Assembly: GCF_026191725.2 (NCBI RefSeq)
Contig: NZ_CP120863.1
Span: forward strand, 3,328,001-3,392,000
Direction: 5' to 3'
Length of the DNA: 64,000 bases
DNA from: Roseibium porphyridii
GTDB lineage: Bacteria > Pseudomonadota > Alphaproteobacteria > Rhizobiales > Stappiaceae
Position numbers and translations under genes: made by a program. Of this stretch, positions 8,981 to 18,900 are shown piece after piece. How positions within the stretch are numbered: position 1 is the first letter of the stretch; each line of letters opens with the position of its first letter. The notes below the pieces were generated by a model that worked only from the letters and a program-made list of their open reading frames with translations, was not told where the DNA came from and searched no databases.

Positions 8981-10506
8981 TACCGGACGGATTTGTCGAC
9001 AGCTTTTCCGCGTTTCATTTTATCCGTCCATTGTGGCTCCTGTTTTTGTTTCCAGTCGGAATACTCTGGTGGTCGGTTCGTGGGTCTGCCGGTCGGTCTG
9101 CATCTATTCCGTCTTCTATTGCGCCGCACCTGGCTAAGGCACTTCAAGTGGGTTCAGAAAGCAGGCAGCGCATTCAACCGGTTGACAGTGCAGTTCTTGT
9201 TCTTTCACTTCTCGTGTTGGCAGCGGCTGGACCAACCTGGTCTCGAATTCCAAACCCGCTTGTTTCGGACACTGCGCCCCTTGTCGTGGCACTGAAAGTC
9301 ACAAAGTCGATGATGCAGGTCGACGTCGCTCCAAACAGACTTGAGCGCTCGAAACAAAAGGTCCTTGATCTTCTAGACGAAAGAACCGGGGCAAAGACCG
9401 CACTTGTCGCCTATGCAGGAACTGCGCACCAGGTTGTGCCACTTACCGAAGACCCAGCCGTCTTGAAACCGTTTCTGGAAGGATTGGACCCGTCGGTCAT
9501 GCCGAAGGCCGGCACCAGTTTGAAGGCCGCTCTCAATCTGGCTCAGGACATATTGTCTTCTCAGGATGTTCCTGGCGCGATTCTATTCATGGTTGATGAG
9601 ATAGCAGATGCAGATACGGCGGTTTTGTCACAACATGTTCAAAGTGGAAATTCGCCTGCTTTGTTCTGGTTTGCGTCCCGCGACCAACAATCTAAGTCTA
9701 AACTGAGCGCTTTACCGGGGTATCCGGTGGTCGAAATGACGCCGGACAGCAAAGACGTTGAGCAAATCTCTCGAAATATCAACGCGGTTTATCAGGCAGC
9801 TCTTGCGAATGATGAACGTCAAAAATGGAAGGACCAGGGGCGCTTCCTGGTATTCCCGGCAGCGCTGATCATGCTCTTCTGGTTTCGCAGAGGCTGGACA
9901 ATGCAGTGGGCCGCTATTCTGCTATCAGCTGGTGTTTTTCTGCAGCCTTCCGAGGTGCGCGCAGATGGCTGGAAGGACTGGTTCTTCACACCCGATCAAC
10001 AAGGGCGTATGGCGTTTGAAGACAAGCAATATGAAAAGGCCGCGGATTTGTTTCAAGACCCCATGTGGAAGGCCTTTTCACTCTACCGGCTCGGAAAATA
10101 CGAAGATGCTGCTGAACTTTATTCTTGGCAGGAAAGCACGGACGCTGCCATGGGTGAAGGCATGTCTTTGCTCCGATCACGAGCTTACAGACCAGCAATT
10201 GCAGCGTTTGAAAAGGCTGTTGCTCGCGATCCCAACAACAAGGCTGCGCAGCACAATCTGGAGCTTGCCAGGTACATACTCGACTATATCGAAACGACAC
10301 GCGAACAATCCGATACAGGTGAAAGCGGGATCGGCGCAGACGATGTTGCCTTTGACAACGAGGCGGGGCGTGGAACCCAAACGCAACAGCCAACCGGCGA
10401 AGCTCTGCCTGAAACAGCCGAGCAATGGATGCGGACCGTGGATACGCGAACAGGAGATTTTCTGAAGACCCGTTTTGCATTGGAAGCTGCCGGGAGCTCA
10501 CAATGA
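8977..10506 (+). CDS. batB: BatB-type vWA protein fused to TPR repeats (BatB/BatC), degenerate MIDAS
   Basis: A 509-residue protein joining a membrane-anchored vWA domain to a C-terminal TPR segment, so it combines the parts called BatB and BatC in Bacteroides. Membrane spans are near residues 15-32, 65-80 and 290-320. The TPR helices (FEDKQYEKAADLF, LYRLGKYEDAAELY, SRAYRPAIAAFEKAV) lie at about 340-430 and should face the periplasm. The vWA metal site is damaged: the place of D-x-S-x-S reads ALKVTKSM, with lysine for the first aspartate, and the last loop reads MVDEIADA instead of the usual SDG-type loop. Metal-dependent ligand binding is therefore unlikely, and a structural partner role to BatA is more plausible. 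Confidence 0.85.
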   Translation: MIPDGFVDSFSAFHFIRPLWLLFLFPVGILWWSVRGSAGRSASIPSSIAPHLAKALQVGSESRQRIQPVDSAVLVLSLLVLAAAGPTWSRIPNPLVSDTAPLVVALKVTKSMMQVDVAPNRLERSKQKVLDLLDERTGAKTALVAYAGTAHQVVPLTEDPAVLKPFLEGLDPSVMPKAGTSLKAALNLAQDILSSQDVPGAILFMVDEIADADTAVLSQHVQSGNSPALFWFASRDQQSKSKLSALPGYPVVEMTPDSKDVEQISRNINAVYQAALANDERQKWKDQGRFLVFPAALIMLFWFRRGWTMQWAAILLSAGVFLQPSEVRADGWKDWFFTPDQQGRMAFEDKQYEKAADLFQDPMWKAFSLYRLGKYEDAAELYSWQESTDAAMGEGMSLLRSRAYRPAIAAFEKAVARDPNNKAAQHNLELARYILDYIETTREQSDTGESGIGADDVAFDNEAGRGTQTQQPTGEALPETAEQWMRTVDTRTGDFLKTRFALEAAGSSQ

Positions 10507-11789
10507 GACACTGGCTCGTGCTGCTCCTTTTGACCCTTGCAGGTCCTGTGCTCGCACAAGGCGACACGTCGCCGATAGTGCGATCATCCCTTGAACAAAA
10601 CACGGCCATACCCGGGCAACCGCTGATCTATCGCATCAGTGTTCTTGTACCAACCTGGTTACCCTCACCACCAGTGTTTCCGAGTTTTGAAGTGCCAAAT
10701 GTCGCCGTCCGTTTGCCCTCAAGAGCCAGCGGACCGATCAGCGAAACGATTGATGGAGAGACCTGGTCAGGCGTGTCGCGGTCCTATCGACTGTATCCCA
10801 TGGCAGCCGGCCGATTTGAAATACCGGCTGGACTTATAAAAGTTACATATGCCGACCCGCAAACGAGCCAACCAGTTGTCGTAGACGTTCAAACAGACGC
10901 ATTTGAAATCATCGGCCAGTTACCCGCTGGCGCTGATACGCTGAGCCCATTTTTGGCAGCACGTACCCTGACACTGGATCGAACTTTTGACGGGGTCACA
11001 GACGACCTCAAGGCCGGAGATTCGCTTTCTATCAGCACCTCAGTCGGCGTAACCGGTGTTTTGCCCATGTTCGTTCCGCCGCTTACTCCAGATGAGGGTA
11101 TTTCCGGGCTGGTCTTCTATCCCAAAGAACCTGTTCTGGAAGAAGGTGAAAATCGCGGCGTCATTGAAGGCAAAAGGTCAGAAGAAGTGACCGTGATGGT
11201 GGAAAATGCAGGTAGCTATCGGATCAGTGAATTGTCGGTATCCTGGTACAATCTTGAAAGCGGCAAAGTTGAGACGAGTACAGTTCCTGCGATTGAGTTT
11301 GACGTGGCGGGTGTCGTGCCTGACAATGAAGCGGTTTCGGAGAGTTTCAGTGCCAGATCGTTTCTTACCGGTGTGTTGGCGGTTATGGTTGCCGCAGTCC
11401 TATTTGTATTCTTCATCAAGGCCTACGGACAACCTGTTTTGAAGTGGATCAAGTACCGTCTAAAGGCCTATAATTTGTCTGAGTTTCATGCCTATCAAAC
11501 GCTCAAACACTCGGTTCGCAAGCGTGATTATTCAGGCACACTAGTGGCTGTTTCCAACTGGAAAGACCGGATTGGTCGGCACTGTGCATCGCTCGATATG
11601 ACCAGCGTCGACGATACGCTCTTTGCACTGGGTAAGTCACAGTTCGAGAATACCACGAACCAAAGCTCAAAGCAGGAAATTGCTGCCTGGAACTCGGTAT
11701 TGAATTCCGTTTCAAAACTCAGGCGACAAGCGGACGTTGAACAAAGGCAAAGGCGTAGGTCTTCACTCAAGAGCCTAAACCCGACCTGA
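10503..11789 (+). CDS. batD: BatD-like periplasmic/membrane protein
   Basis: A 428-residue protein closing the MoxR/Bat operon. ATG 10503 overlaps the batB stop and begins a clear signal peptide (LVLLLLTLAGPVLAQ). Residues about 25-275 are beta-rich and resemble BatD/BamL-type immunoglobulin-like domains. One membrane span follows near 287-307 and then a basic cytoplasmic helical tail. This arrangement lets it connect periplasmic vWA/TPR proteins to cytoplasmic MoxR. An in-frame upstream ATG at 10425 inside batB was rejected because it would bury the signal peptide. The stop is only nine bases from the stop of the convergent exporter gene, and no obvious terminator separates them. Confidence 0.82.
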   Translation: MRHWLVLLLLTLAGPVLAQGDTSPIVRSSLEQNTAIPGQPLIYRISVLVPTWLPSPPVFPSFEVPNVAVRLPSRASGPISETIDGETWSGVSRSYRLYPMAAGRFEIPAGLIKVTYADPQTSQPVVVDVQTDAFEIIGQLPAGADTLSPFLAARTLTLDRTFDGVTDDLKAGDSLSISTSVGVTGVLPMFVPPLTPDEGISGLVFYPKEPVLEEGENRGVIEGKRSEEVTVMVENAGSYRISELSVSWYNLESGKVETSTVPAIEFDVAGVVPDNEAVSESFSARSFLTGVLAVMVAAVLFVFFIKAYGQPVLKWIKYRLKAYNLSEFHAYQTLKHSVRKRDYSGTLVAVSNWKDRIGRHCASLDMTSVDDTLFALGKSQFENTTNQSSKQEIAAWNSVLNSVSKLRRQADVEQRQRRRSSLKSLNPT

Positions 11790-11798
11790 TGTGCCGGC

Positions 11799-14015
11799 TT
11801 AACTGGCCTTGGCTGTTTGCCCCATTAGCACAGGCACGACTTTGTCAGGTGTTCCCATCATGGCAATTTGTCCCGATTTCATGACCACAACTCGATCCGC
11901 CATTTTCATGTGGCTTGGACGTTGAGTGTTGAGGAGGATCGTTGCCTTGCCCTTGAGGTCTGCAATCATTGCCATGAACTTCTTGTCGCCTTCGAAATCG
12001 AGATGCGTTCCCGGATTGTCGAAGAGATAAAGCGGCACCGCTTTAACAAAGGCCCTTGCCAGGACAATCCTCTGTTTCATGTTGTCCGGGATCTGAGCCA
12101 GACTTTCGTTGTTCAACCTGGTTTCCAGGCCTTCGAAATTCTCCTCCAGGTAAGACAACAATCCCAAATCATCCGTAATTTCGAACAGCCTTTGATCGCT
12201 TGCACCTGGATCGGAAAGGAGCAAATTCTGCTTTACCGTGCCATAAAAGAAGTCAAGATCGTCCGGAGCATAACCAATGGCAGAACGCCACTCGGCTGTG
12301 TCGAGCTGGCGAACATCCAGACCATCAAACAGTATTGAGCCGACCTGGGGCTGGAACAAGCCAGTAATGGATTGAAAGAGCGCTGTTTTACCGGAACCGC
12401 TGGGTCCTGTGATGGCGATCATCTCGCCCTGTTTTATCGTTAGCTCCATTCCCTTCAGCGCAGCTTCTGTTGCGCCTGGATATCTCAGAACAAGGGAGGT
12501 GATTTTCAAGTCACCGCGTATGTCACGGGTGATCTTGGGGAGATGTCCGGGTTCACGCTCGAGCGGCACCTGCATCAAGTTGTTGATCTGTTCGATGACC
12601 GTGCGACTTTGGGCAAGTTGCGTGATGCTCAGGAAGGCCTGGTTCATGGGGTTCAGCACACGCCACGCTAATGCCATTGTGGCGATCAGAGCCCCCATGC
12701 TCATATCCCCGTTCATGACCTGAATGGCACCAATCCCAAGCACAAGCACCCCGCAGATGGTCATCAAGGTTTGTGAAACGGTTTGAAGCACCAACGTCAG
12801 AGTTCGGGCATGAACGTTCAACTTGTTGAACGTCGTAGACATTGTGGAGAACCTGTCGAGCCAGATGTCTTCCACGGACAGGTTGCGCAGTGCTCTCTGA
12901 TTGCGGAAAGTTTCGATCATGAAACTGTTCAGCTTGGACTTTTGTTCGCCTACTGCTGCAACTTCACGCTGGACCTTTGGGAGAACATAAACGGCCAGGA
13001 GAGCATAGACCGCAAACAGTGCCAGCGGTGGCAGTGCCACCGGACCGCCAATCAGGAAGATCGCAGTGATGAATATCAGACTGAATGGAATATCCACCAT
13101 CGCGTTAAAGAGCGAGCTTTGAAAGATATCACGCACACTGTCGAAGTAGCGGAGACGCATAACCTGCGTCCCGATAGGCGCTTCCGACAACATCGAATAC
13201 GGCAGATGTAGGATGCGTTCGAAGGTCTTGTTGCCAACGATCGCATCGATGCGTCCGCCCAGATAGGATTGCAGCCAGGTCTTTGTTTTTCTGAGCGCGA
13301 CTTCACTCAGCAAAATGATTGCAATACCGACTGCCATGGTCAAAAGCACATTGACCGACTTGGCGCCCATGGCCTTGTCGTAAATCGCCATGATGAACAA
13401 GGGCGGCCCGAGTGCGAGCAGGTTCAGGACAAAGCCGAGAGCCAAGATGGCAACAATACTCGTTCGGAACTTTTTCGAGACCCCGGAAAACCACGTTCTG
13501 TTTCCGGGAGTTTGCTCCGCCGTGTCATCTTCTTCGCTCGTCAGATAGACTTTGTCTTTCTGAATTGCACTTGGAGCAATTTCGGTGGCGGCGGCATTCT
13601 TGCCGGAATATGCGCGAAACGCCCCTGTTTCTGCCCGGCTGACAATCACCAGAACATCGCTTGAAGTAACCAGCAGACAGGGAAACTGGGATTGTGAAAG
13701 GTCTTTGGCACTGCCTTTGTAAGGAGTTGTTTTGACGTTCAGCCGGTTCAGAACCACTCGCAAGTCCTGAAAGGTTTCAATCTTGTCAAAATGAGGCAAT
13801 GCCTCGAAAAGCAATCGATCATTACCTTGCCAGTGCATTTCGCGAAGCAATGGGACCAGGCAATTTTCAGCTGCATGCGCACTTTTTTCAGATGCAGCCG
13901 GTCGGTTTTCCGACTGTGTGGTTGAAGACAATTCTGCAGACAAGTCCTGCCATTGCCGATGAACCGCGTTATCCGTGTATTCGATGTCGTCGAGGTCAAA
14001 GAGATTTCTGCTCAT
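11799..14015 (-). CDS. Type I secretion ABC exporter with N-terminal extension; degenerate nucleotide-binding domain
   Basis: A 738-residue half-transporter: a C39-like, non-catalytic N-terminal region (about 45-155), six membrane spans (about 190-470) and a C-terminal ATPase. Walker A is intact (GPSGSGKTAL), but Walker B reads LYLFDNPGTHLD with asparagine for the catalytic glutamate, the switch histidine is replaced (NTQRPS), and the place of LSGGQ reads IPDNMKQRI. The protein should bind ATP but hydrolyse it poorly. It begins inside the stop of the upstream exporter gene (four-base overlap), so the two products probably form a heterodimer. The neighbouring giant RTX protein is the obvious substrate, and the HlyD-type protein at 25436-26755 the periplasmic partner. 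Confidence 0.85.
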   Translation of the reverse strand: MSRNLFDLDDIEYTDNAVHRQWQDLSAELSSTTQSENRPAASEKSAHAAENCLVPLLREMHWQGNDRLLFEALPHFDKIETFQDLRVVLNRLNVKTTPYKGSAKDLSQSQFPCLLVTSSDVLVIVSRAETGAFRAYSGKNAAATEIAPSAIQKDKVYLTSEEDDTAEQTPGNRTWFSGVSKKFRTSIVAILALGFVLNLLALGPPLFIMAIYDKAMGAKSVNVLLTMAVGIAIILLSEVALRKTKTWLQSYLGGRIDAIVGNKTFERILHLPYSMLSEAPIGTQVMRLRYFDSVRDIFQSSLFNAMVDIPFSLIFITAIFLIGGPVALPPLALFAVYALLAVYVLPKVQREVAAVGEQKSKLNSFMIETFRNQRALRNLSVEDIWLDRFSTMSTTFNKLNVHARTLTLVLQTVSQTLMTICGVLVLGIGAIQVMNGDMSMGALIATMALAWRVLNPMNQAFLSITQLAQSRTVIEQINNLMQVPLEREPGHLPKITRDIRGDLKITSLVLRYPGATEAALKGMELTIKQGEMIAITGPSGSGKTALFQSITGLFQPQVGSILFDGLDVRQLDTAEWRSAIGYAPDDLDFFYGTVKQNLLLSDPGASDQRLFEITDDLGLLSYLEENFEGLETRLNNESLAQIPDNMKQRIVLARAFVKAVPLYLFDNPGTHLDFEGDKKFMAMIADLKGKATILLNTQRPSHMKMADRVVVMKSGQIAMMGTPDKVVPVLMGQTAKAS

Positions 14016-15745
14016 GCCGACCGTCCCCCCGTTTGCTGACGATCAGTGTCGAAGGAAGCTTCCAGGGCATGAATTTGCCCGCCTCTCAATTCAAACTGAT
14101 GGTCGGCAACCGCCAGCATGGACGGACGGTGGCTGATGATGACAACGGTCAGATACCCTTTCAGACGCACGAGGGCCTGGATAAGGCTTTTTTCGGCTAT
14201 TTGATCCAATTGGGCATTGGCTTCGTCCAGGATTAGTATTTTTGGTTCGCTCGCCAATGCGCGTGCAATACAGATGCGTTGCAGCGTCGATGTTGGAACT
14301 TTTCCGCCAAGGTCTGACCCCAGCTGCGTTTCATAGCCCTTCGGCAGAAGATGGATTTCCTTTTCCAGACCGATCAGCTTCGCCGCCATGCGCGCATGCG
14401 CGATATCTGCGACAGCCCCGAACATGGTTATGTTTTCAAGTATGGTTCCGTTGAAGATCGCGGATTGATTGTCAACATATGCCACGGTGCGTCGAAGCGC
14501 GTGTTCATAAGGACCGTCATAGTCAAGACCACCAATGAGTACGTGGCCTGAATTCGGCTTCAACTCGCCTGTCAGGACCTTCATCAAGGTCGATTTTCCG
14601 CTTCCGTCCGCCCCGCGAAAACCGACAAACTGTCCAGTTTCGACAGTCAGATTCAATTTGGCGAAAACTTGACGTCCAGTATCTCCCTTATCGACGTCAA
14701 CATTGACCAGATTGATCGATCCGTCGGTCTCACCCTTGATTGCATGTTGAATTTTGACTTCGGGCAACGAAAACAACTCATGGACCTGCGAATAATCATG
14801 TTTGAGACGCTGCATGTCGGTGAGTTGATTGATTGCCCTCAGGAATGGCTGAATGAACTGGCCGGATAGCAGGGTGCTGGCTGCGACACCACCAATGCTG
14901 AAAGTTCCTTGGATAACCATCAAGGCTCCGAAAATGACGACCAAAACCGTCGTCATGGTGCCAAAGAGAGCTGAAGCGTCCCTGGCCTGCCCAGACATTC
15001 GCATATACTTGGCGCTGAGATTGGCGGTTGTGCGCTGAAGCCGTTCAAACCGACGCATGATCAACGCTTCCATTGCCTGCGATTTCACGGTTTTGGCACC
15101 GGAAAGGACTTCCAGAATGAAGTCTGACTTGCGATCGTCCTGTTCTGCCCTGTCGGCAACAACCTGCTGCAGATATTTATTTCGCTTCAACGCAAAGAGT
15201 AAAAACAATCCAAGCAATACAACGGGCACGAGTGCCAGCGGTCCTCCAATAAACACGAGCACGGCAAGGAAAATTCCACCTGCGGGCAAATCAATAGCCA
15301 GCAGTCGCCCCTGATCGCCATAGTGGTCTGCGATCGATTGAAGTGACCTTAGCTTATGAACTTGTACCGATACGGGCGTCTTTGAGAAGTCTGCAGGATC
15401 TGCATCCAGGACCCGGCGGAAAAGCTCTGTGTGTGCCTGATGGTTGAACCCTGCTCCCAGACGGCCAACGACTGCTGCCCGCGCGATCTTGAAAAAGGCA
15501 TCGACGATCAGGACGCCAGAAACGCCGAGCATAAGCACCAGAAGCGTATCGGTGGAGGCGTTTGGCAACACGCGGTCATATACCTGCAGAATCGCCAGCG
15601 GCATGGCCAGTCCAAACACATTCGCAAAAATCGACGCAACAACAACTTCCCTCGGCAATCCTGGCGAGGAAATCCATTTGCCGGTTGGGGAATGCTTCAC
15701 CCTAAGCCTGGGCAAAAAGAATGATGAGAACACAGATTTCAGCAT
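14012..15745 (-). CDS. Type I secretion ABC exporter, catalytic half
   Basis: A 577-residue ABC half-transporter with six membrane spans (about 35-310) and an ATPase domain. It lacks the C39-like N-terminal domain of its partner. Walker A (GADGSGKSTL), Walker B with catalytic glutamate (ILILDEANAQLD) and switch histidine (IISHRPS) are all present, but the signature segment reads VPTSTLQRI where LSGGQxQRI is expected. It is the first gene of the minus-strand pair. The 189 bases upstream separate it from the divergent adhesin gene and must hold both promoters. Together with the overlapping gene it would form one asymmetric exporter with a single competent Walker B. Confidence 0.87.
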   Translation of the reverse strand: MLKSVFSSFFLPRLRVKHSPTGKWISSPGLPREVVVASIFANVFGLAMPLAILQVYDRVLPNASTDTLLVLMLGVSGVLIVDAFFKIARAAVVGRLGAGFNHQAHTELFRRVLDADPADFSKTPVSVQVHKLRSLQSIADHYGDQGRLLAIDLPAGGIFLAVLVFIGGPLALVPVVLLGLFLLFALKRNKYLQQVVADRAEQDDRKSDFILEVLSGAKTVKSQAMEALIMRRFERLQRTTANLSAKYMRMSGQARDASALFGTMTTVLVVIFGALMVIQGTFSIGGVAASTLLSGQFIQPFLRAINQLTDMQRLKHDYSQVHELFSLPEVKIQHAIKGETDGSINLVNVDVDKGDTGRQVFAKLNLTVETGQFVGFRGADGSGKSTLMKVLTGELKPNSGHVLIGGLDYDGPYEHALRRTVAYVDNQSAIFNGTILENITMFGAVADIAHARMAAKLIGLEKEIHLLPKGYETQLGSDLGGKVPTSTLQRICIARALASEPKILILDEANAQLDQIAEKSLIQALVRLKGYLTVVIISHRPSMLAVADHQFELRGGQIHALEASFDTDRQQTGGRSA

Positions 15746-15934
15746 TGGTTTGACGCGTGTCGAGTAGCTACCTGCTCAAACTGTGCCGATCAGGTTTAAA
15801 AAGCGTTTACCTTACGGCTGTTTTTAACAATTCAGATTGGCGCTAACTTCAGGAATCAACGGCGATTTTTGCTGTTTTTTAAGACGCATCAGGTTGATTG
15901 CCATAATCGGAAATTGTGCGGATGTGCGACCGTT

Positions 15935-18900
15935 ATGGCAAGCGACACTGAAAACCGGGACCCGAAAAACAGCGACTCTTCAGAAGCTGGGTCAGGTGAA
16001 AGCAGAACAACAGTAAATTCTGACAGCATGCTGCATTCGGGCATGCTCGACACTCGCGACCAACATCTGGACAAGGCACACGACTACCATCTCGACCAGG
16101 ACATGGGCGAATCCGTGGAGCAGGTAAACGCAAATCTGCATCTTGGAAGTCGAACGCCAGAGCCGCTTAGCAGCGAGCAAGGTGCACATACCTCGACAAG
16201 CGATGAAACGGCAGATCCGGCCGCCGAGCTTCCGAAGATTGCCCAATTGGACATCGGGCCCACTGAAAGCGGCGCTTCATTTGGTGCGGCCCTCCCTGCC
16301 GAGATCGCCGACGAAAGGCTCGGTCGTGAAGCTGATGTCGTTGGCTCCGGCGCAACCGACCCGGCGGCCATATTGTCACGTGAACCGCTTCAATTCGATA
16401 TTCCGGTAACAGAGCGCACCGAGGAGAATGAGCAAACTGAAAGTCGGTCATCTGTTGATGTGCAGTCAAATGAGGTAAGGGCCGAAGCGACTGAACAGGG
16501 TGAAACTGCGCAAGCCCTACCCTTGTCTGCGGTCGTTGATGTGGATGCGTCTGAAAATACCGTGGACGAAAACTCAACAATTGGAGTGTCAACTGGAATT
16601 CAGGCTTCGGCGACGGCCGGCCAAGATGCCGTTGTTACCTACAGTTTGCTAGATGATGCCAATGGTCTGTTTTCGATAGACCCAGAAACCGGGATCGTCG
16701 CGGTTGCCGGCCAGTTGGACGCTGAAACAGCGGCCAGTCACCAGATTACTGTTGTCGCCACCGCGCCGGACGGTGCAACGCAATCTGAAGTGTTCACAAT
16801 TTCTATTCGTGACGTGAACGAGGACGGCGTCACTTCAGTTTCAGATACGGACCAGTCGGCAAACACATTCGCCGAGGATGCCAAAGAAGGTTCAAAAGTT
16901 GGCATCACGGCATCAGCAACAGATGGTGATTCCACAGACAAAGTTTCCTACTCGGTTGATGATCCAAGGTTTGAAATTGACGAAAACGGCATAGTAACGA
17001 TCGCTGAAGATGCGGTTTTCGATGCGGAAAACGAAGGCAGCGTCTCGATAGCAATCACGGCGACATCCACAGATGGCTCTTCATCTACGGAAACTTTCAA
17101 CCTGTCGGTATCCGATGTGAATGAGGCCGATGTGTCCGATGTCTCGGACGCCGACACATCTGCAAACACAATAGCCGAAGACGCTGGCGAAGGAACGAAG
17201 GTCGGCATCACCGCCCTCGCCACCGACGCTGATGGGTCCGACACCGTCTCCTATTCACTGGATGACGACCGTTTCCTTGTGGATGGCAATGGTGTTGTGA
17301 CCGTTGCGCCCGGCGTGTCCTTTGACGCGGAGACTGAAGGCTCCATCGATGTCACAGTGACGGCGACGTCTACAGACGGTTCGACGTCTCGAGAGACCTT
17401 CACGATCTCTGTGTCGGATGTCGATGAAGCAGATGTGTCCGCCGTCTCGGATACTGATACCGCTGCCAACACGATCGCCGAGAACGCCGGTGAAGGTGCG
17501 CAAGTCGGTATCACCGCCCTCGCCAACGATGCGGATGTGTCTGATACCGTGAGTTATTCCGTTGACGACAGCCGGTTCTCCGTTGACGGCAGCGGTGTTG
17601 TCACTGTCGCGTCCGGCGCATCCTTTGACGCGGAAACCGAGGGTTCCATCGACGTCACAGTGACGGCAACGTCTACGGACGGTTCGACATCTCAAGAATC
17701 TTTCACGATTTCTGTAGCCGATGTCGATGAGGCAGGTGTGTCCGCCGTCTCGGACACTGATACCGCCGCCAACACGATTGCCGAAGATGCCGGTGAAGGT
17801 GCACAAGTTGGCATTACTGCCCTGGCAACGGATGCCGACGCCACTGACACGGTTTCTTACTCCGTCGATGATGCACGCTTCGCTGTTGACGGCAACGGCG
17901 TTGTCACTGTCGCGTCCGGCGCGTCCTTTGACGCGGAAACCGAGGGCTCTGTCGACGTCACAGTGACTGCGACATCGACGGATGGGTCAACGTCTCAAGA
18001 GACCTTCACGATCTCTGTGTCGGATATCGATGAAGCTGATGTGTCCGCGGTCGCAGACACTGATACCAACGCCAACACTATTGCCGAGAACGCCGGTGAA
18101 GGCACCCAGGTCGGTATCACCGCCCTCGCCACTGATACGGATGTGTCTGATTCCGTGAGTTATTCCGTCGATGACAGCCGGTTCTCTGTTGATGGCAACG
18201 GCGTTGTGACCGTTGCTTCCGGTGCGTCTTTCGATGCGGAGACTGAGGGCTCTGTCGACGTCACAGTGACGGCGACGTCCACGGATGGTTCGACGTCTCA
18301 AGAGACATTCACGATCTCTGTGTCCGATGTTGATGAAGCTGATGTGTCCGCGGTCGCAGACACTGATACCAACGCCAACACTATTGCCGAGAACGCCGGT
18401 GAAGGTGCACAAGTTGGCATTACTGCCCTGGCAACGGATGCCGACGCCACTGACACGGTTTCTTACTCCGTCGATGATGCACGCTTCGCTGTTGACGGCA
18501 ACGGCGTTGTCACTGTCGCGTCCGGCGCGTCCTTTGACGCGGAAACCGAGGGCTCTGTCGACGTCACAGTGACTGCGACATCGACGGATGGGTCAACGTC
18601 TCAAGAAACCTTCACGATCTCTGTGTCGGATATCGATGAAGCTGATGTGTCCGCCGTCTCGGACACAGATGCTTCTGCCAACACGATTGCCGAGAACGCC
18701 GGTGAAGGTGCACAAGTTGGCATTACTGCCCTGGCAACGGATGCCGACGCCACTGACACGGTTTCTTACTCCGTCGATGATGCACGCTTCGCTGTTGACG
18801 GCAACGGCGTTGTCACTGTCGCGTCCGGCGCGTCCTTTGACGCGGAAACCGAGGGCTCTGTCGACGTCACAGTGACTGCGACATCGACGGATGGGTCAAC

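Noticed and set aside
17255..17806. Long minus-strand frames with repeated units inside the adhesin array
   Set aside because: They recur only because the plus-strand DNA repeats every 303 bases. The translated composition is arginine/histidine-rich and unlike any family.
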